DNA of 64,000 nt from Marasmius tenuissimus (GCA_029532415.1 JAQOTA010000046.1:1302001-1366000), one strand, 5' to 3'. Shown: positions 10,887 through 27,400, counted from the stretch's first letter. The notes: a model not told the origin generated them from the sequence alone. Made by a program: numbers and translations.

Positions 10887-13105
10887 AGATATTGAACTTT
10901 TGATCGATTGGTACTTGACTCCACCATGACAGCTGTGGGAACGTCTAGAGCAAGGACCCTTTAGAGTCCGGTAAGTCTCAACTCCAGCTTAACTTCAACC
11001 AATTTCTCATTCCCGACACGACTTCGCGACTCTGAGTCACGAAAATTTCCGAAGTTGGATTTTCGGACAAACTATCTTCGTCAAGTACCCATGTTTTGCA
11101 CATAAAATCGTGTATAATCTGAAACTTGTCCAAAACTCATAAATATCATGTTTTCAACTACAGGTCCGAATTCCGAACCTCCGTCGATAGACGCGATACC
11201 CGATAGGGTTACCTGAACGCCTGGACCTTTGTTCGTCGACAACCGATCCATTTTTAGTACACGGAGCTTGAACACAACGACCAAGATTATCTTTGGTACC
11301 TAACCATCGACTCAAGATCCGGGAATAAACAGTGAAGAAGCGACGAGAACGTTCTGCCTCCGCATCGACGACGGCGTTCAAAGATTTTTATTCAGCCACC
11401 GCCACTAATTAGTCTATCAGTCGAGGTCCAGGGTAAACCGTGGACTGTAGGCTTTCCCTCTTGGGTCTTTCACTCGAGGAAAGCTTGACTGTACCGGGTA
11501 GTGGGCTCCGAAGGCCTGGAATCACGCTGGTAAGATACGTGTGATCGAACGGATATAGAACGTACGGCCGTGAGTCGCTGGACACTTTAGGAGAAATTTT
11601 ACACAAGTTTGGAAGTCGAGTCGGGTGTACAACCCGCGAAAATAACCGTGGGTGGTTGTGGCGCGGCAGAAATGAAAGAAGGTAGAGGGGGCCATGGACA
11701 GCTGGAATGTAACTGTGTGGTGGCGGTAGGACTTACATCGTAGTCATCACCGTTAGTGTGTGACCCCATCGTATTTGCTGATCCCCGCACCGTGATGAGG
11801 AAACTTGAAAAACAGCCTGCGTCCCGAGCTTTGATCCTCTTCGAGTCGGGATTGGCGGCGACTTGCCTCGTCACACGACGGAAGGAATAGGTGGGAAATA
11901 TTGGTAACTCAGACTGCGCGAGCTTCGCACTATGCCTGCCAGACTGCTTCGGAGTTCAGACTACGTCCGAGCATGTACATGAGCTTGTTGACAGTTGGAG
12001 CATCTTAAGGTCCCCGTTGGAACCCAGCGGGAGATGCAGCTTCTGAAGGAGAGACGACAGCCGCGAGAAACAACTTGCACGTTGCACGATTTTAGCCTCC
12101 TGAGTCCTGGGCCCTGGCGCGAACTCAATGATACTGCCCTCAAGAGGCTGTAGCAGGAATCCCAGTGGGTACATGGTGTCGTTAACCCGCGCATTCGAAC
12201 AAGCCAAGAATGAAATGCTCCCTTTCCACGGGCCGGGTCGGGACGCTGACCGACCCCACTTCAGAGTCCGAGAGTATCCACCTCACGACTTTTTACATGC
12301 CAAGCCCTCAGCTCCTGTGAGGATCCTCGTGATGTAATTCGTGGCGAGTCGGGGCCTGTTGCCATACTAAGGTTAGTAAGTACATGAGGAAGCGGGGAGG
12401 GAATGTCAATCCAGACGGGGATAAATACCAAGACAGAGATAAGAGACCTTATGCATGATCGCGGGTATGCCGGAGGCAGAAAATTCACTGCAGGGCTCCT
12501 TGGAGGAAGCATGAGCCACAGACACCGTTCTGAGGAACTTCGGCGGAAGCAGCAAGGAAGCAGAAACAGCTCAAGGGGCAGGCGCCTCTTGAGGGAAGTT
12601 AGCGCCCAGCGGCAAAGCAGCCGCCATGTGCCTACGTTACGTCACCCGCCGAAAAAGGGAAATTGCACGTGGGTGCAAGCACGTCTTTCGGTCCACAGCA
12701 TACAACATGTTTTGTTACTTACTTCTTTGCTCATCGCCTTCATCGTCGACTCTGCTGCCACTGCTCAAATCGAACGCACCTCCAAAGTGAACAGTAAACC
12801 TGTACCAATTTCTCCCGAATAGTGGAAAAAAGAGGCAATTTCTGCGGCCGGGGCACTTGAAAGGTGGAGCAATAGAGCACAGCTATCATTGTTGTATCAA
12901 TCCCAAGGTGCGCCCTATTTCTTGCTTATCTCTGGCCACTAAGTGGGCGTATACTTATCTTCCAGTTCAGTAGGACGGCTATACATCAATAAATCGCGGG
13001 CACGCCACCTCGTAACAAACCATACAAGTGCAGAATTTCCTCAGAAATTGGCGGAATTAGAAAGAGCGTCCGGATTTGACTAGAATTGGATAGAAATTTG
13101 GAGAC
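10887..13105. other. Spacer with possible unrecognised exons, no gene called
   Basis: This is the first part of the interval between the inverted-repeat arms. Minus-strand open pieces at about 11409-11606, 11599-11874 and 11956-12207 look mildly protein-like but join to nothing I recognise. The region upstream of 13106 is the presumed promoter and 5' UTR of the kinase gene. Confidence 0.35.
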
Positions 13106-16936
<3,831 letters not shown>

Positions 16937-17235
16937 GACATTATCACGATATATTGCGACATAGAGCTTGTTGGCTGGTTGCTATGATTCGCTCATGATT
17001 TCTTTTGTTTTTGCTTCATTTGTTTGTGTTTCGGCTCTGTTGCTTGTACTTGGTACAATGTCGGTCATCTTCAGGTTATCTACAGACATCCATACCTCAT
17101 TTTACATGCATCGATACCACCCAGTATATGTAGCTGTAACCTCATTGTTTCGTAGCTTGCATTGTCCGGTTATCTTTGTACTTTATACACAGCTCAAGTT
17201 GGATTTCCTCAGACGAACGATTACCGAGTTAACGT
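16937..17235. other. Kinase 3' flank
   Basis: AT-rich sequence after the kinase stop codon, presumably 3' UTR. No feature recognised. Confidence 0.4.
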
Positions 17236-17597
17236 TCACAGCCCTTTGCGAAAAGGATGGCACAAGCTGGGAAGGTGAGATATAGAAAATAAATGAAGAA
17301 GGGTTGAGCGAGGGGAAGAGATACGAGCGGTAGTAAACCCGCTTCAAACACCTCCAAGTCCAGCCCAAACATCTCCGAATCCACTCCAAACACCTCTGAA
17401 TCCACATCAAACATCTTCGAGGCCACAGTTACCTACGACCGCCCCTCGAGACGCACCTCAACCCCTCCCGGAAAATGTCCAAAACATCGACCAAATGCTG
17501 ACCGAAGGGGCGGAGCCGCCGTCTACGTTCGCCAATTTTATTTTCTATATCTACAACCTGTGAAATGTGTGCCAACCTCTTCGCAAAAGGGCTGTGA
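17236..17597. mobile_element. Small element with ~58-bp terminal inverted repeats
   Basis: The ends (17236-17293 and 17537-17597) are imperfect inverted repeats: TCACAGCCCTTTGCGAAAAGG on the left matches the reverse complement of the right end, and the similarity continues to ATATAGAAAATAAA. The interior holds about four imperfect 21-bp tandem units (for example AAACATCTCCGAATCCACTCC at about 17368) and a Pro/Gln-rich open frame on the + strand ending at a TGA near 17563. No transposase and no clear target duplication were seen. It is most likely a non-autonomous DNA element (MITE), but the superfamily is not identified. Confidence 0.55.
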
Positions 17598-18017
17598 CCT
17601 TGCGTTGCTCGACGCGTCTGATCCACGCATGTCTGATGCTTGACGGCAACCTGCCTTTCAAGTTTTTAGCAAACACTTGGTGTATAATATAGTTCACCGG
17701 ACGAACGCGTGAAAAAACGGTAAACACACAAGTGGCCACCAAAAGCCCGAAAACCCTTCCCAATCGTAACGGAGGATCTCGGCGACGCCGGTGGCAAACC
17801 CACTGATGCCAGACTTGATACCAGACTTGATAATTCATACAGCAGAACAGAAAGGTTATATTGAGAACAATGATAGTACACGATATCTGGCCATTCCGAA
17901 TCCTTAAAACTAGTCCACCCAACGCGATGACTGACACGGGAATTTGGTTCAAGGCGAGCTCCCGCCATGATCTCCATTCCGACAGGTGGTCGTGTTTAAA
18001 TGAGTCGGACGGCGTGT

Positions 18018-18469
18018 TTAAAGGCTGACGGGAACGCAGCCGATGGAAATGAGGCCACCTACGGTTCAAGTACATCAGTAACACGCCCGATACCCAGACA
18101 CTATCGAAAAGAAGGTCACCATGAGAGTTATCAGAGCAGCAGACTGGGTTAGCATTGCTGCAAAGGGTAAGAATGGTCAGTCAGAAGGGATACTGGGTGA
18201 TAAAACAGTCGAACAACTTATCATCCACCGTTGCCTCCGCCAATGACGGTGATGGGGCTGCAGGTCAGACCAACGCCAACGTTGAGGTCCTGAAGGACGA
18301 CACCGACGAGGGCGAGGATTGGAGCCACGATGGGGTCCTTCGCCGTGGTGGAGGTCTGGCAGCACTGGATAGGACCAGTATTGCAATCCGCACGAGCAGA
18401 GAGGCCCGTGGGTGTGGCGACCGCAAGGGTGGTGAAGGCAGCAAGAGTGAAAAGCTGGTTGAACATCAT
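18018..18469 (-). pseudogene. Class I hydrophobin (hyd3) with destroyed first splice donor
   Basis: Hydrophobin paralog with the same three-exon plan as hyd2: exon 1 18469-18222, exon 2 18157-18120, exon 3 18058-18018. All eight cysteine codons, both acceptors and the second donor (GTGACC) are present. At the first exon-intron boundary the bases are GGATG/ATAAGT where hyd1, hyd2 and hyd4 have GT. The donor dinucleotide at 18221-18220 is AT. Without splicing there, translation meets TGA at once (18223-18221) after the fourth cysteine, so the last four cysteines would be lost. No usable alternative GT donor preserving the frame is apparent. The rest of the gene has no stops, so the lesion looks recent or the splice is non-canonical. 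TATAAAAG lies about 75 bp upstream. Confidence 0.85.
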
Positions 18470-18544
18470 GGTGATTGTGAGAGAGAGCCTGAATAAACGA
18501 CTGCAGGTGTGTTAGAGTGAAGAATCAAGGAGGTGATGGGTGAC

Positions 18545-18552
18545 CTTTTATA
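18545..18552 (-). promoter_or_regulatory. TATA box of hyd3
   Basis: TATAAAAG on the minus strand, about 75 bp upstream of the hyd3 ATG. The promoter beyond it differs from hyd2/hyd4. Confidence 0.5.
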
Positions 18553-19729
18553 TGTTTTGGGCGAACATACGTCGTTCGTTTGCTCACTCGCTTTCCTATG
18601 TTTTCCCCCGGCCCTGAGGCTTTGTGTAAATTGTGACTTCGTCGTGGCAGGAACATACATCGAGTGGAGCTGTGGCATGGGTGGGAGTGGTTGACACTCT
18701 ATTGGTCTTGTTAAAACGTAAGTGATATGCAGGAGGGCACGTCAAACGAGTGATTGCATACTGATTGAATCCATGTTTGACAGGCTTCTCGTAACATGAC
18801 TTGTTTTCCACTCCCGCCGCGATTCAATGGTTCATTGTTTCACCGGAGAGTGCAGGTCCAGAATCTGCCCAGGGAGGACGTGCTCAGTCCATCGAATGAC
18901 ATGACATGAGACCTGTTCTTGAACGGCGAGTGCCCAGACCATGGCAAGACCCAAACGTCAGAAAGGTACGGTTGAACGAGTGATATCATTGCAGCAACCG
19001 GAAGGACTACTATTTCCAGCGAGGAGAGCGACAGTACCGTGAGTTGGTGGTTCTTCTGACGAAATAAATACAAGGCTTCAGTCCGTACAATCGCGAGATT
19101 CCGTTTCGGGTTTTGACAACAAGTTAGCAGGCCACAGGAATGGGTATATTATGTCGCAGGATTTTGCTGCGAGGTTCTGTTCATATCACGATATTCTTGG
19201 CTCCAGTGGCTCCGGCTCGGTGTCTTTCACATGAGATTGTGGATGCAGGGTTGAAGATCGAGATTGGGCAGGCCAACCTTCTGCAGGAGGGCCTCGTTCG
19301 TCTTGATGGAAACAAACACCAGAGTTGAGGTTGCGATGGGTGGGCAGTCATGAATTGGTTCAGTTCGAAGGTTGTGAGGGTGAAGAAGATCAAGACTTGG
19401 CAATACTCCTCCAACAATTCGCGAAGCCTATGTTACTTTAGCACTGAGCAGGTCTCAGAGAGCATCATGGTAGTTGGGAAGAAAGCGTGGTTCAAGCTTC
19501 TGAGCCAGGCGGCTAGCCTGGGAAAGTCCTGCCGCCTGGTAGGAACTTTGTCCCACGCGGCCGTGACCTGAAAGATTTGAAATATGGACCGGCTGATTGT
19601 TAACGAAGGATACTGGCCAGCTCTTCTCATATGTACGTATCACAGAACTCGGGACGATCTTTACCTCAATTCACAGCTGGCCTTTGTTCGATCTTGTTTC
19701 TGGGCTGCTCATTGGAACTAGTACTACAT
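18553..19729. other. No gene called; possible pseudogene pieces on the minus strand
   Basis: On the minus strand 19640-19080 reads as protein-like sequence broken by several stops and frame changes (for example KTNEALLQKVGLPNLDL near 19290). No family was recognised. It may be the remnant of a gene truncated next to the tRNA. Confidence 0.3.
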
Positions 19730-19831
19730 GCCCGCCTAGCTCAATCGGATAGAGCGTCAGACTCTTAACGAGTCCGTAAGCGGGAATCTCAATGAATCTG
19801 AAGGCTGCGAGTTCGACCCTCGCGGTGGGCT
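19730..19831 (+). tRNA. tRNA-Lys(CUU) with 28-nt intron, copy 2
   Basis: Same cloverleaf as copy 1, on the plus strand: acceptor GCCCGCC/GGTGGGC, anticodon loop CTCTTAA, discriminator T. The mature sequence is identical to copy 1; the introns differ at three sites. It marks the inner edge of the right inverted-repeat arm. Confidence 0.93.
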
Positions 19832-20073
19832 AATTTCTTTTGTTCTCTTGCTCGATTTTTATGATATCGGATAGAGGAGTCACAAACATATTCTCATTTG
19901 GTGATTAAAGTGTCTGAAAGCCATACAAAGTATTCAAATACACATTCCAGATTGTCCATATCCAAATCTTTTCACCCTCAGGTAACTATCGAAACGTGCG
20001 GTTCTGACCATGCATTCGGAGGACGTCCGACATTCCGACGCGGGGCGAAAAGCTTAGCGCGATCTTGTTGAGC

Positions 20074-20532
20074 TCAGAGGCTGACGGGAACGCAGCCAAT
20101 GGAGATGAGGCCACCTGCATTCATAACGAGGAGATCAGTTTAAAGTTGCGGGTCACTTTAGCGCGAAAGAAAGGTTACCGTGAGAGTTGTCGGAGCAACA
20201 AACAGGGTTGGCGGAGCTGTGCGGAAAGGAAATTGACCGTCAGCCTCATCGACATATTGCACGAGAGAAGTAGTGAAGACTAACCAGCCACCATTGCCTC
20301 CACCAATGACGGTGATAGGGCTGCAGGTCAAACCGACACCGACGTTGAGGTCCTGAACGATAACGCCAATGAGGGCAAGGATTGGAGCCACCACGGGGTC
20401 CTTCGCCGTAGTAACAGTGTCGCAGCACTGGATAGGTCCAGTACTGCAATCCCCACGAGCAGAGAGACCCGTGGGTGTGGCGACCGCAAGGGTGGTGAAG
20501 GCGGCGAGAGTGAAGAGCTTGTTGAACATCAT
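20074..20532 (-). CDS. Class I hydrophobin (hyd4)
   Basis: Mirrored partner of hyd2. Exons 20532-20285, 20216-20179 and 20114-20074 (introns 68 and 64 nt) give 108 aa. The first donor is GTTAGT and splicing rebuilds the fifth cysteine (TG/C). The signal peptide and eight-cysteine spacing equal hyd2. Exon 1 differs at a handful of residues: GDCSTG for ADCTTG, CCDTV for CCNTV, and VIVQDLNVG for VVLQDLNVD. Because the first intron has no early in-frame stop, retention would give a long read-through rather than a short peptide. Confidence 0.94.
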
Positions 20533-20605
20533 GATGTTTATGAGAGAGCTTGAACAGACGACTGCAGGAGTGTTCGAGTGAGGAGTTCGAGTAAATTTTG
20601 AGGCC

Positions 20606-20613
20606 CTTTTATA
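20606..20613 (-). promoter_or_regulatory. TATA box of hyd4
   Basis: TATAAAAG on the minus strand, about 75 bp upstream of the hyd4 ATG, in the block mirrored at 10025-10032. Confidence 0.6.
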
Positions 20614-20828
20614 CTGTTTTTTGGCGGAGAAAGGTACATGTTATTTCCGTCATATGCTGCCGGTTGTAAACGTTGTGGTGGCTCGGGTGGAGCTGTGGCA
20701 CAGCAGTGAGAAGTAAGTACCAAAATCATAATAATTAAAAGGTGGGGACTGTGAGAGCGATCATATTCAATATGTTACGGTAGGGACTTTCGATCAAATG
20801 CGACTCGGACACAACTCGGACATACGTT

Positions 20829-21429
20829 TCTTGTTGTGATGTCCAGTAGATTTTACGGTGCTCGAGTCGGATGACAAGAGATGCGACGGCTCGGACATAA
20901 TCTCCTTGTTTAGTTCGATGATGCAGGAGCTGGGTGAGCCTCTGGTGCTCGATTGCTTGAAGTATGTCCCTCAAGCACTGGGATAATGGTAGAGCTCGTC
21001 ATAGGTGATAGCTTCGGAAAGTGAGACTTGAAACATTGAGCTGGCACTTCTTCTGTCGTAGTGCACGAGAGAAACTGGGAGAGGCAAATTTGAAGGAGAT
21101 GATATCATCCAGAGCAAATCATGAGGTCGATAGCTCAGGAACGCATCGTGCGTCTATGACGCCCGCAAGGTCCTAGAAGGTTAGAATATCCCCGAGGTGG
21201 GAGTCGACGTATGGTTGACGGATGATAATGACACCGCATTCTCGCTAAATTCACCTAAGATTTTCAAAGCAACAGAACAGTCTGGAACAGGGGATTTCGG
21301 TGATAAACGAAAGAACCGAACCGGCTGCAGTGCCAGGTAAGCAAAGTGGTACATCCCAACTGCATATCTTCAATTTCCCCCAGATGGAGGCCCTAAGCTA
21401 TACATTATCTAACGTACAGGTCCATAAAG
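20829..21429. other. Intergenic, nothing recognised
   Basis: Separates hyd4 from the 3' end of the convergent-side polyketide synthase. No coding motif or repeat recognised. Confidence 0.4.
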
Positions 21430-24400
21430 TCATTCTAAGCATTTGCAAGCCTCTTCTATACGGAGCGAAACTTCTCGAATCTGGCGAGAGAATGTTCAAA
21501 CGACGTGTTCCATTCAAGCGAACGAAAAACTCACATGTGAAGCGTTGAAAGGCTGGAAATGGTTTCCGGGAATGTCCCATACTCGTAATGTTTCGCTCAA
21601 CTCGCTCCATCCCCTAAGTGCAGTTGAAGGATCTGAACGGTTGCTGAGCCACTCGGGTACTTGGATCGTATCATGCGTATAACCCTCTGTCGAACGTAGT
21701 AGCGCGATTGGAGGACAAGACCATGGCTGTGACCCAATCTGTCGTCGCGTATGATATGGATCATACTTCCCAAGCAAAGCCGCGTTCGAAGCAAACTGGG
21801 CCTCAACCTGCCTCCGAACCCATTCTGCAGTCGGGGACGTACCGCTTTCGCGTTGGGTCATCGTAGACTTGACCAAAGTTGTCGACATTGGAGCGTGTTT
21901 GATCGGGTTTGGCGGATCGACGAGTACCAAGCCAGTCACTCGAACGTCAGTTGCCCTGCCGTTAACAAGCTTTTGTATCTGTACGGCAGTCTCATAAGCA
22001 GCCACCGAGCCAAACGACCATCCTAGTGTTTCTTTCAGCAACGAACTTGGATTAGTGTGAAGGAAATTACCTCCAATGAGGACCGGACCTGACTTCACGC
22101 TCGAAGTAATGAACTTGGCGTAAACTGTTGCGAGTTCGGACAAATCGTTCCAAGGCTCCGAGGAGATGAAGTTAGGGTTGTGTATCGCCCATAACGCTCG
22201 GTCTAATGGAAGCATTCGAGAGTAATACGAGGATAGCCCGCTTCCGTCGTGAATAAGGAAGAGAGGAGGCCTGGAGGTGGAGGGGTTCTGGACGAGTGTG
22301 GGATTAGATGAAAGACGAAGTGCTTCCATAACCTTCAGGTCCAAGTCGGCGGGGACGACCGCACTCGGAGCTGTTGTAGATAAACTACTCCGGATTGCGC
22401 CTAAAGTGGTGTGATCGACGAAGAAAGTGTCGGGTAAAGGGAGGTTATGATTGTATTGAAGTTCGTGTAACAGCTCGATGGAAGCAAGGGAATCGAGACC
22501 GAGAAGATCGAATGAAGTGTCGTCTTTAATCTCGCGACTGGGCATGTTGAGTATCGCTCCCAGGGCATCTCGTATAGTTTCCGTTGGATCTGTCGGGCTA
22601 GAAATTGTAGGTGTGTCAAGCTCAAGATGATGATTCGATTTGTGAGCTGGTTCCGTTTCCATGGAAAGGGGAGTTGGAGGGTATAGGTTGCTTTCAGAAG
22701 CTGTCGACAAGGGTGAATGGGGAAAGGTCATTATTGGTGTTTCGAACTTCTTGGCCAGGTCACAAACGGTAAGACAGGTAGACAGGTCGCTCGGGTCGAT
22801 GGTCAGCTCAGGAAATGCTTTGTGGAGCTTCTCCACCAATTCGATTGACATGAGTGAGTCAACCCCCAGTGATTCAAGACTGGAGTCAAGGTCGATACCC
22901 GCGACTTCCATACCAACTGTGTCTGCAAGAATTGCGAGCACATCCTCAAATTGGCCGGAGTTTCGTTCGGGGGAACAGGGCTGGAGGCTGATCGCGTCTT
23001 TTTGGAGCTTGAATGGAGCCTTGAAAGAGGGAAGGCGATCAACAGAGTGGTGAGTAAAGGTGGGAGCTTGCTGCCTCGACACGGAGAGAGCTAGACTGCG
23101 TTTCAAAACGTCGAGGCGGACCCGTTTGAACGTAATACCGGTGGAATGGAGAAGGATTCGATCTGGTTCATTGGCTGGATGGGCCCATACCTCGGAAGCT
23201 ACACTCCCTCGATCGTACGACCAGACATTCCGACAGTGGACAGTGTATGTCGCAGTAATATCCATCAAGTCATGAAGGGCTTTCAGATTACCAACCTCGT
23301 GACAGATGTACCCATCGTTCTCCTCGCCGTGCAGGTTCACGACAAAACCAGAGACGTGAAGAATGGAGTCCATGAATATGGGGTTCAGCACGAATCTCCC
23401 GTGTGAAGAAGCGGAGGGTAAGGTTACCTGTGCGATAGCCTCTTTTCCGTCGAGAGTAGCAGTGACGTGCTCCATGGATCGGTAGTCCACCCCATATTTG
23501 ACAACACGAGGGAAGATGACCTCGTAAGCCGTGCGGGTGTGGATGGTATCAGCCTGGGTGAGGCTTTCCGACAATACCGAAGACCGTCGCTTCAGCTTGT
23601 TGAACTTCGAAGACGTCCTACTGTTGTTACGAATTCTGTATTCTCCTCGTGCATAGACAATGGGTTGAGAAGAAGATGAAGGGCTAGAGCAGATGGAGAA
23701 CGAGCCATACTCGTCATCATCGATGGTGATGGAAATCTTCAGGATGCATGGAGTGGTAGGGTTGTACAGGAGGGGCTTCATGAATTCGTTTTTGCGAAGC
23801 AGGATGCTCTGAGTCGACGTAAGGGAGCCCTGATGCTTGACAGTAAGCTTAATGGCAGAAAGAGCAGCCTCCATATGGGCGGATGCTGGGCACAGGGGAA
23901 CTCCGCCAACGCTATGCCCGAGAATTAACCGTGATAGAGCAGAAAGCGGCGTTTCAAAAACGGATGTCATTCCGTTATCTGACGTCGGGTGTTGAACCCA
24001 TGTGTCGAGTAAGGCGAACTCATCGACAGAAGGGACATCGTTCAGAGCGGCTGGTTTGGAACTAAGAGCTTCAGAGGAAGGAAAGCAAGGCTCGACGAAC
24101 GGCACCCAGAACTTCTGTTTGTGAAAGGGATAGGAGGGAAGGTGAACACAAGATGACTGAGGGATATGGGAGAATACTTTGCGCCAGTCGACTGGCACGT
24201 TGGAGAGATAGATGTCGGTTAGGCTCGTGGTAAGTGTTGTCCAAGGATCCTGCTTCTTTCTGATCGACGGAAGAAGCCTCATTCCTTGTGGTACAGAAGG
24301 GTTGGTCTTCAGGTAGGGAAGAGAAATCGGGTGGGGGCCAATCTCGATGCAAATATCTCCCTCACCGAACCCGATAGACTGCATAATCGACTGTATCCCT

Positions 24401-27400
24401 TTCTCGAACTGCACCGGCTCCGCGCAGTGACGTGAGAAGTAGTCACCTCGGAAGACTGAGTCGTCACCAGGTAGAATCGTTGCCCCGGACACGTTTGAAG
24501 CTATTGGGATAGTTGGAGCGGAAAACTCGAGCTGAGAAGTGAATTCGGAGAGTGGGTCAAGAACGGGGAGCATGGACCGGCTGTGGTAGCCAAAAGGAAC
24601 GTTCAAGAGAGCGCTCTTGGCTGGCCTCAACTGCTCTCGCACTTCCCGTAGTCTGTTAATAGGTCCAGAAAGCACACAGTCAGAAGGACCATTGACGCAG
24701 GCAACTGAAACGTCTGGGAGAAGGCCAATCGCCTCTCTCGAGCTAGCCACGGCTAACATTCCGCTCGTGTCCCGACGACACCTCTCGAACATGAATCGTG
24801 CTCGGTGGGCCACCACAAGTAGCGCGGCGCGCAAAGATAGCACGCCCGCAATGACTAATGCAGCATATTCTCCGAGACTAAAATCAATGATTATGTGAGT
24901 TTGAATCTCAGACTGAACGAAATCAAGGTCGTACCTATGTCCAATGACAGCCGTCGGCACGATTCCCCATGTCATCCATAGTTTCGAAAGCGCGTATTCC
25001 ACGGCGAATACCGTAGTTTGATAGGTTTCCGGTAGGACATCGCCAACAGTCTCTGTGAGTGAATTAATGATAGGAAGAACGCTCGGAAAGCCCGATTCGA
25101 GGAGTATTTTATTGCAACAGTCGATTTCGTCTTTGAATGGAGGACAAGTTTCGTAAAGAAGGCGACCCATGCCTCCGTATTGACCACCTTGGCCGGAGAA
25201 TATGAATAAGACACGGGATGGCCGCTCGGGAATGCTACGAATCGGAGGATGTTCCAGCTTTTCGAGCAGCTCCTCTTTGCTCGTTGCGAAGACAGCTGTC
25301 CGATGCCGGTATATTTGGCGACGAGCGGTCATGGTATATGCAAGGTCAGCGAGGTCGACCCCGATCGAATCTGATGACTGGAAGAACTCCAGATATTTGG
25401 TGCGAAGCCGAGCTACCGCCTTCTCGTCCTTAGCAGAAAATCCAAAGATGAGTGGAAGCTGGGGGGATGAAGGATTTTGCTTAGGAGACTTGTAGTCCTC
25501 CACTATCATCGCCGTGTTCGATCCTGCCGCACCAAAATTGTTGAGAAGAGCCAACCGAGTTGCACCAGGGTGAGAAGGTACCCAACGAGCAGCAGAGGTA
25601 TCGATCACGGTATTATCCGATTCGAGGGGAGCGATGCTGGGATTCAGTGAACGGAGAGAGATTTGGGGAGGGATAATCGAGTGCTTCATCATCAAGCATA
25701 ACTTCGCCAGACCCGCAGCCCCAGACGCGGTTTCCACATGGCCTATGTTGGCTTTGATAGACGTGACGTGCAGAGGGTTGTTGGCATGTCGATTTTGGCA
25801 TAATACACCGCGTATACTCTGAAGTTCGTTGGGGTCCCCAGCCTGAGTCCCAGTCCCATGAGCTTCAACGACATTGATACGTGTGGGATCGCGAATGCCG
25901 GCATCGTCGAGGAGGGATCGGAAGAGATTCGCTTGAGTGGGGGCATGGGGATGGGTAATCGAAGACGCTCGGCCACTTTGATTCACGGATATGGCGCGTA
26001 TAACGCCCAGGATATTGTCGTTTTCGGTGACAGCGTCAGATAGGCGTTTCAAGACAAACATTCCGCATCCTTCACTACGGGAATATCCATCAGCAGACGC
26101 GTCGAACGCTTGACATTGGCCAGTGGGACTGAGGAAGTGAGCTCGATCGAGACCGAGATAAAGCTGTCAATAGAATCCCATATTAGCCTCAATCAACCCA
26201 AACAGCCAGGATTCGTACGTCTGGACTTGTGATGACATTGACACCACCAGCCAAAGCTGCGTTGCAGTCGCCGTTTGACAATGCCCTACACGCCTGATAA
26301 ATCGCAACACTCGACGAAGAGCAAGCCGTGTCGACCACCAATGACGGCCCGCTAAGCTGAAGGACGTAGGAAACACGGCCACATAGAAAAGCATTCAGGG
26401 TACCTAATAGACCAATGAGAATCGACGTGAATTTGACTAGGACCCCACCTACCGGTGCTGTAATAAACATCAATGTCATTCTGTAGGTTATGCACATAAT
26501 CGTGCGCTGTCGCACCTACGTAGCAGCCAAACGTCTCTGGTGCAAAGCACGGAGTTGCGTTCGGTACGTAGCCAGAATCCTCCAGGGCTTCATATGCCGT
26601 GTGGAGTAGGATTCTTTGTTGTGGGTCCATACTCCGAGCTTCTCGGGGACTGATTTTGAAGAAGGCGTTGTCGAACTCATCCGCGCCGTCGATAAAGTTT
26701 CCGGTCCGAGCCTTCATCTGCCGTTTTGCATTCTTCCCATTGTAGTCTGAGACTTGAAACCGTTCTTCAGGTATCTATTGGCCAGGATCAGATCAGCTTA
26801 CGTCGAATTGGAAGGTTTGAAGAAGAGAAAGAGAAAGCTTACGGGAGATATGGTATTGATTCCCTGCTCCAATACATCCCATAACTTCGACACGTTTGGA
26901 GACCCAGGCATGTTTACTGCCATGCCAACAATAGCGATCGGCTCACGCTTCGGCATTCCTTCTTGCGGATTCCCTGTGCTGATGTCGATCACCGTTACCA
27001 TTCTTAGACCCAATGCTCTCTCCATCCCAGCTACAAGACCCTTACCCGGCCCAACATTCATCACGTTCACCCCCGTCTCCCCCGGGAGCGCGTCCCGCAC
27101 CCCTTGAACCACGCGAGTCCAATTCACCGGCTGTGTGAGAAGCATATCGACTACTGTCTCCAGTAACGACGAGTTGGATTGAGTACCGCTCGTGAGCAGA
27201 CTACCATCATAGGACGAACGGAAAGGGATAACAATATCTTCGAAATTCGGGAAACGCACACCTCTCTTAGCGCAATCTTCGAGAAGCTCCTTTTTTATCC
27301 CAGCAGGCTCGTCATGAATGGGTGAGTGATACAAAGTATGGACTCCGGTCCTATGAACGGTAACCGAAGGACCATGTATGGACTCGAGGTATCGCGTAAA

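Larger units (their letters stand above)
19730..20828 (-). repeat. Right arm of ~1.08-kb inverted repeat (tRNA-Lys + hydrophobin)
   Basis: Mirror of 9805-10886. Inner edge at the 5' end of the tRNA; outer edge near 20828 where GTATGTCCGA-like sequence is still shared. The arms are about 8.8 kb apart and enclose the SRPK gene, the TIR element and hyd3. Confidence 0.85.

Noticed and set aside
12403..12822. 139-aa frame upstream of the kinase
   Set aside because: Arg/Ser-rich without any motif. It may be kinase promoter or 5' UTR; not enough to call.
17341..17420. Short direct repeats as a CRISPR-like array
   Set aside because: The units are contiguous and imperfect with no spacers, the genome is fungal, and the repeats lie inside a TIR element.
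18158..18221. U12-type AT-AC intron as an explanation for hyd3
   Set aside because: The intron ends in CAG, not AC, the donor context is otherwise the ordinary TAAGT, and the sister genes use GT at the same place, so a point mutation is simpler.
21514..26061. One continuous 1,515-aa PKS frame taken as a single exon
   Set aside because: The AT motif would carry 19 foreign residues inside GHS-LGE and the TE motif 16 inside GG-WSFG. Both inserts have GT...AG ends, so they are introns.
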